Source of the DNA: Oligella sp050920755
GTDB taxonomy: Bacteria > Pseudomonadota > Gammaproteobacteria > Burkholderiales > Burkholderiaceae_B
Direction of reading: 5' to 3'
Length of the DNA: 64,000 nucleotides
Assembly (NCBI RefSeq): GCF_050920755.1
Contig: NZ_CP158480.1
Location: 186,001-250,000, forward strand
Position 1 is the first letter of the stretch. Every line of letters begins with the position of its first letter. Below the pieces are notes generated by a model. It was not told where the DNA came from and ran no database searches. It saw only the letters and a program-made list of their open reading frames with translations. This document shows, piece after piece, positions 61,023-64,000 of this stretch. The translations under genes and the position numbers were made by a program.

Positions 61023-62250
61023 GAGACCTTTGCAATAACCCCTCAAACTTCCTAAAATATGGCTTACTTCCTTGCATTCTTACTTCAGTCCCATGAGTAG
61101 TTTTTTTCAACAAACCGCCAAAGCCCGTATTGCCAAACACCTCGACCGTTTTCCGTTACTTAAGTTAGATCAAGTGATTGATTGGCGACCGATTGAACGC
61201 TACCTCAATTCACAAAAGCAGCGTCGATTGACGACTCAACAAGGTCGTCCGAGTTATCCCGTGCTCGCCATGTTTAAGGCAGTCCTATTGGGTCAATGGC
61301 ATAGCCTCTCCGATCCGGAGCTTGAGCATAGTTTGGTGACTCGCATTGATTTTACGATTTTTTGCGGTTTTGATGATATGGACGTTCCCGATCACAGTAC
61401 CCTATGCCGTTACCGCAATTGGTTGGCTGAGGAGGTTTTATTGGATAAGCTGTCAGTGCTTATCAATCAGCAGTTAAGCGAGAAGGGTCTAAAAGTAGCC
61501 AAGGCGCAAACGGCAGTGGTTGATGCGACGATTATTCAAACGGCAGGTCGTAAGAAAATGAAGGCAATTGAGCAGCTTGAGGACGGTGAGTATCATGAGT
61601 CTGCACCAAGCACTGATAAGGATGCACGTTGGACAAAAAAGGGGGCTGACTTCCATATAGGCTTTAAGCTACATGCTCGTTCGGATGGTGAGGGCTATAT
61701 TGAAAAGCTTAATACCACGCCCGCTAATGTGCATGAGGTTAATCAACTTGAACCGCTCGTCAATGATTTGGAACAGGGCACGAGAGTAGAAGCGGATAAG
61801 GGCTATAGCAGCGCAAAGAACCGAAAGCGATTACAAGCGCTCGGCTTAGAAGATGGCATTATGCAAAAGGCGCATCGCGGTTCAGTGTTGACACGTGAGC
61901 AGATAGAACGCAACAAGCGTTTATCTAAGACTCGCTATGTGATTGAGCAAAGTTTCGGCACGCTGCACCGTAAATTCAAACATAAGCGGGCAAGCTGTTT
62001 TGGTCTCGTCAAGGTGCATGCGCAGTCGCTTTTGAAAGCGATTTGCATCAATTGTTTAAAAGCTGCCAATAAGCTTAGGATAGTTGCGCCTAATTTTGCC
62101 TAAAAGGCAGAGTTAGGCAGATAAATGCCTAAAAAACAGGCATTTATCGATAAAAGCGGGGTGAAATTTGTCGAAAATTTCCTAAAAAAATCAAAAAATT
62201 TCCAAGTAGAACAGAAATCCGGTATTTAACTGCTTTTATGCAAAAGTCTC
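61023..62250 (+). mobile_element. IS5-family element (copy 2)
   Basis: About 1.23 kb between GAGACCTTTGCAATAACCCC at 61023 and ...TGCAAAAGTCTC at 62250, in the same orientation as copy 1 and nearly identical to it. It truncates the putative toxin gene on the left and lies ~180 bp upstream of hisA on the right. Confidence 0.87.
61093..62103 (+). CDS. IS5-family transposase (copy 2)
   Basis: 336 residues, differing from copy 1 at four positions seen (GLLDKLLV to VLLDKLSV, two changes; DFHLGF to DFHIGF; NDLKQG to NDLEQG). All DDE segments are intact. The small divergence implies recent duplication. Confidence 0.9.
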   Translation: MSSFFQQTAKARIAKHLDRFPLLKLDQVIDWRPIERYLNSQKQRRLTTQQGRPSYPVLAMFKAVLLGQWHSLSDPELEHSLVTRIDFTIFCGFDDMDVPDHSTLCRYRNWLAEEVLLDKLSVLINQQLSEKGLKVAKAQTAVVDATIIQTAGRKKMKAIEQLEDGEYHESAPSTDKDARWTKKGADFHIGFKLHARSDGEGYIEKLNTTPANVHEVNQLEPLVNDLEQGTRVEADKGYSSAKNRKRLQALGLEDGIMQKAHRGSVLTREQIERNKRLSKTRYVIEQSFGTLHRKFKHKRASCFGLVKVHAQSLLKAICINCLKAANKLRIVAPNFA

Positions 62251-62430
62251 AGAGCGGTACGTGGGCTTTGAACGACAATTTTATGACACTTAAGATTTAA
62301 TTGTATTTATCCTCGCTATTCATAGTGCAAAGTACTCAAAATAAGGTATAAATACTATTTGCGGGGCGATAAATATCATATATCGCCATTTGATTTTAAT
62401 CTAAACTTAAACTATTTATTCTGTAATATC
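62251..62430 (+). other. Leader region of hisA with hairpin
   Basis: 180 bp between the IS end and hisA. GGCGATA and TATCGCC form a hairpin at 62365-62387, about 45 bp before the start codon. It could be a weak terminator or an mRNA leader structure. hisA has no strong ribosome site and hisH, which usually precedes it, is absent, so expression may come from a promoter in this stretch or in the IS end. Confidence 0.4.
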
Positions 62431-63180
62431 ATGCTGCTCATCCCAGCCATCGACTTAAAGGACGGACAGTGTGTTCGTCTCAGACAGGGTGATCTTGACG
62501 ACACCACTATTTTCTCCGATAGCCCCGGCGCAGTCGCCGAAGCTTGGCTTAAAAAAGGTGCCGAACGCCTGCATTTAGTTGACTTAAACGGTGCTTTTGC
62601 CGGACGCCCTAAAAACAAAGCCGCTATTGATGCTATTTTAAAAGCCGTTGATCGTGAAATTCCGGTACAAATCGGTGGCGGTATTCGCGATATGGCAACC
62701 ATTGAGCATTATCTTGATAGCGGTATTGATTATGTCATTATCGGTACCGCGGCGGTCAAGGATCCCGGTTTTTTACAGGATGCGTGTAGCGCATTCAGCG
62801 GTCATATTATTGTGGGTCTTGATGCCAAAGACGGCAAGGTGGCCACTGATGGTTGGGCCAAGATCACTAAAAATGACGTGATCGATATGGCAAAGCGTTT
62901 TGAAGACTTCGGTGTGGAGTCTATTATCTATACGGATATTGGCCGCGACGGCATGTTGAGCGGGGTTAATATCGAAGCAACCGTACGTCTGGCCAATGCG
63001 ACCAGAATTCCGGTCATCGCTTCCGGCGGAGTGACTGATTTGCGTGACATTGAGGCACTTTGCAAGGTGGCAGATGAAGGTGTTGAGGGTGTGATCCTCG
63101 GCCGTAGTATTTACGAAGGTACCTTGGATTTTGAAGAAGCCCTCGATTTTGTTGATGACTATTTTGATATAGAGGAATGA
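62431..63180 (+). CDS. hisA: ProFAR isomerase HisA (histidine synthesis)
   Basis: 249 residues, (beta/alpha)8 barrel. MLLIPAIDLKDGQCVRLRQGD carries the catalytic Asp in AIDLKDG; VQIGGGIRD, VIIGTAAVKD, YTDIGRDGMLSG with the second Asp, and VIASGGVTD are the phosphate and catalytic loops. It isomerises ProFAR to PRFAR. ATG 62431 gives the exact family N-terminus; an in-frame ATG at 62359 adds 24 unrelated residues. Confidence 0.95.
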   Translation: MLLIPAIDLKDGQCVRLRQGDLDDTTIFSDSPGAVAEAWLKKGAERLHLVDLNGAFAGRPKNKAAIDAILKAVDREIPVQIGGGIRDMATIEHYLDSGIDYVIIGTAAVKDPGFLQDACSAFSGHIIVGLDAKDGKVATDGWAKITKNDVIDMAKRFEDFGVESIIYTDIGRDGMLSGVNIEATVRLANATRIPVIASGGVTDLRDIEALCKVADEGVEGVILGRSIYEGTLDFEEALDFVDDYFDIEE

Positions 63181-63983
63181 TGCAAAACGACCAATTAAAC
63201 CAGCAAACTAATTTATACAAGCGAATCATCCCGTGCTTAGATGTTAATGGTGGTCGTGTAGTTAAGGGTGTAAATTTTGTCGGCTTACGCGATGCCGGCG
63301 ACCCGGTTGAAATAGCTAAAAGCTATTGTGAACAGGGAGCCGACGAGCTGACTTTTTTAGACATCACTGCGACTAGTGACGACCGTGATATGATTCTACC
63401 GGTAATTGAAAAAACGGTAGCAGCCATTAATATTCCCTTGACGGTGGGTGGCGGTGTGCGCAACCTAAATGATATCCAGCGCCTACTTGATGTCGGCGTA
63501 TCCAAGGTATCTATCGGTAGCGCTGCCATTGCCAATCCTGATCTGATCAAGGAAGCCGCCGAGCGTTTCGGTTCAGAGCGTATTGTAGTGGCTATTGATG
63601 CGCGCCGAGTCAATGCCGAGGGCGAGCCCCTGCGTTGGGAGGTTATTTCTCATGGCGGTCGTCAGGGTACCGGTTTGGATGCTGTCGAATGGGCTAAAAC
63701 CATGGCGGCCAAGGGTGCAGGTGAAATTCTCGTGACAAGTATGGATAGAGATGGCACCAAAGACGGCTTTGATTTAGAACTAACCCGTGCCGTCAGTGAT
63801 GCAGTAGATATCCCCGTAACCGCTTCAGGTGGTGTGGGTAGTTTGCAGCATATGGCTGACGGCGTTACCAAGGGTGGTGCCGGTGCTGTTTTAGCAGCCA
63901 GTGTTTTCCACTTCGGTGAGTTTACGGTTCAAGAGTGCAAGCAGTTTATGCACGATCAAGGCATTGCCGTTAGGATGGCTTAA
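63177..63983 (+). CDS. hisF: Imidazole glycerol phosphate synthase subunit HisF
   Basis: 268 residues, slightly longer than usual at the N-terminus (MMQNDQLNQQTNLYKRIIPCLDVNGGRVVKG). Catalytic Asp in CLDV and the second Asp in MDRDGTKDGFD; GGVRN, IGSAAIANP and ASGGVGS complete the barrel loops. It overlaps hisA by 4 bp (ATGA). It needs the glutaminase HisH, which is not in the window. It could also serve as an ammonia-channel partner for the WbpG-like enzyme, but its placement next to hisA argues for the histidine pathway. Confidence 0.95.
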   Translation: MMQNDQLNQQTNLYKRIIPCLDVNGGRVVKGVNFVGLRDAGDPVEIAKSYCEQGADELTFLDITATSDDRDMILPVIEKTVAAINIPLTVGGGVRNLNDIQRLLDVGVSKVSIGSAAIANPDLIKEAAERFGSERIVVAIDARRVNAEGEPLRWEVISHGGRQGTGLDAVEWAKTMAAKGAGEILVTSMDRDGTKDGFDLELTRAVSDAVDIPVTASGGVGSLQHMADGVTKGGAGAVLAASVFHFGEFTVQECKQFMHDQGIAVRMA

Positions 63984-63985
63984 TT

Positions 63986-64000
63986 ATGGAATGGATCACT
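63986..64000 (+). CDS. Start of a probable hisI (window edge)
   Basis: ATG 2 bp after the hisF stop, encoding MEWIT before the window ends. hisI (phosphoribosyl-AMP cyclohydrolase) usually follows hisF and often begins with a Trp near residue 3. Assignment rests on gene order only. Confidence 0.4.

Noticed and set aside
63177..63983. hisF as a dedicated WbpG partner (hisF2)
   Set aside because: It overlaps hisA and is followed by a probable hisI, the normal histidine operon arrangement.
1..64000. CRISPR arrays, rRNA and tRNA genes
   Set aside because: No regularly spaced repeats and no recognisable tRNA or rRNA segments were seen by reading; a covariance-model scan was not possible.

Overview
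The window looks like chromosome from a low-GC (roughly 40 % by eye), insertion-sequence-rich betaproteobacterium, most likely a host-associated Burkholderiales/Alcaligenaceae relative. This is inferred from the mix of WbpA/B/D/E-type O-antigen genes, TRAP and tripartite-tricarboxylate (Tct) transporters, a P19/Ftr-type iron operon and a hisA-hisF pair. No rRNA, tRNA or CRISPR array was recognised.

Layout. 1-1.2 kb: the end of an IS3-family copy and two transposase remnants, then a small membrane protein on the minus strand. 2.1-25.3 kb: a + strand surface-polysaccharide (O-antigen) locus. It holds a nucleotide-sugar dehydrogenase, WbpB/WbpD/WbpE-like enzymes (a 2,3-diacetamido uronic acid route), a Wzx flippase, a Wzy-like polymerase broken at a T9 run, a WbpG-like amidotransferase, a family 2 glycosyltransferase, FnlA-FnlB-FnlC-WbuB (UDP-L-FucNAc synthesis and transfer), an SDR reductase, a NeuD-like acyltransferase, a WbpL/WecA-like initiating transferase and a WbpM-like 4,6-dehydratase. 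It is interrupted by a nested IS block (8763-12595, an IS21-family shell holding other IS elements) and by an IS407-group element (13951-15137).

25.4-36.7 kb: an amide-utilisation island. A minus-strand amidase plus LivFGMH/LivK ABC importer and a plus-strand amidase plus TRAP DctPQM importer diverge around an IclR-type regulator. 36.8-41.6 kb: a graveyard of IS1634, IS256, IS3, IS66 and IS407-group pieces, including a chimeric HTH/IS66 TnpC reading frame and the first ~75 codons of an arginase. 41.7-43.9 kb: an inverse autotransporter with a predicted beta-helix passenger and a Fur-box-like palindrome upstream. 44-49.2 kb: an IS407-group element, a thiamine-pyrophosphate enzyme and TctB-TctA. 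49.5-55.5 kb: IS5- and IS256-family elements, then a large SF1 helicase gene split at a C8 run.

55.9-60.0 kb: a probable Fur-regulated ferrous-iron uptake operon (P19, cupredoxin-like protein, FTR1 permease, imelysin-domain EfeO-like protein, DyP-type EfeB). 60.3-61.0 kb: a broken Panacea-domain toxin-antitoxin-like pair, its second gene cut by a second IS5-family copy. 62.4-64 kb: hisA, hisF and probably the first codons of hisI.

The main themes are a mosaic polysaccharide locus with a homopolymer-disrupted polymerase, two promoters sharing an iron-box-like palindrome, and heavy IS-driven decay. Homopolymer frameshifts at T9, C8 and G9 could be phase variation, fixed mutations or sequencing errors; one sequence cannot tell these apart.
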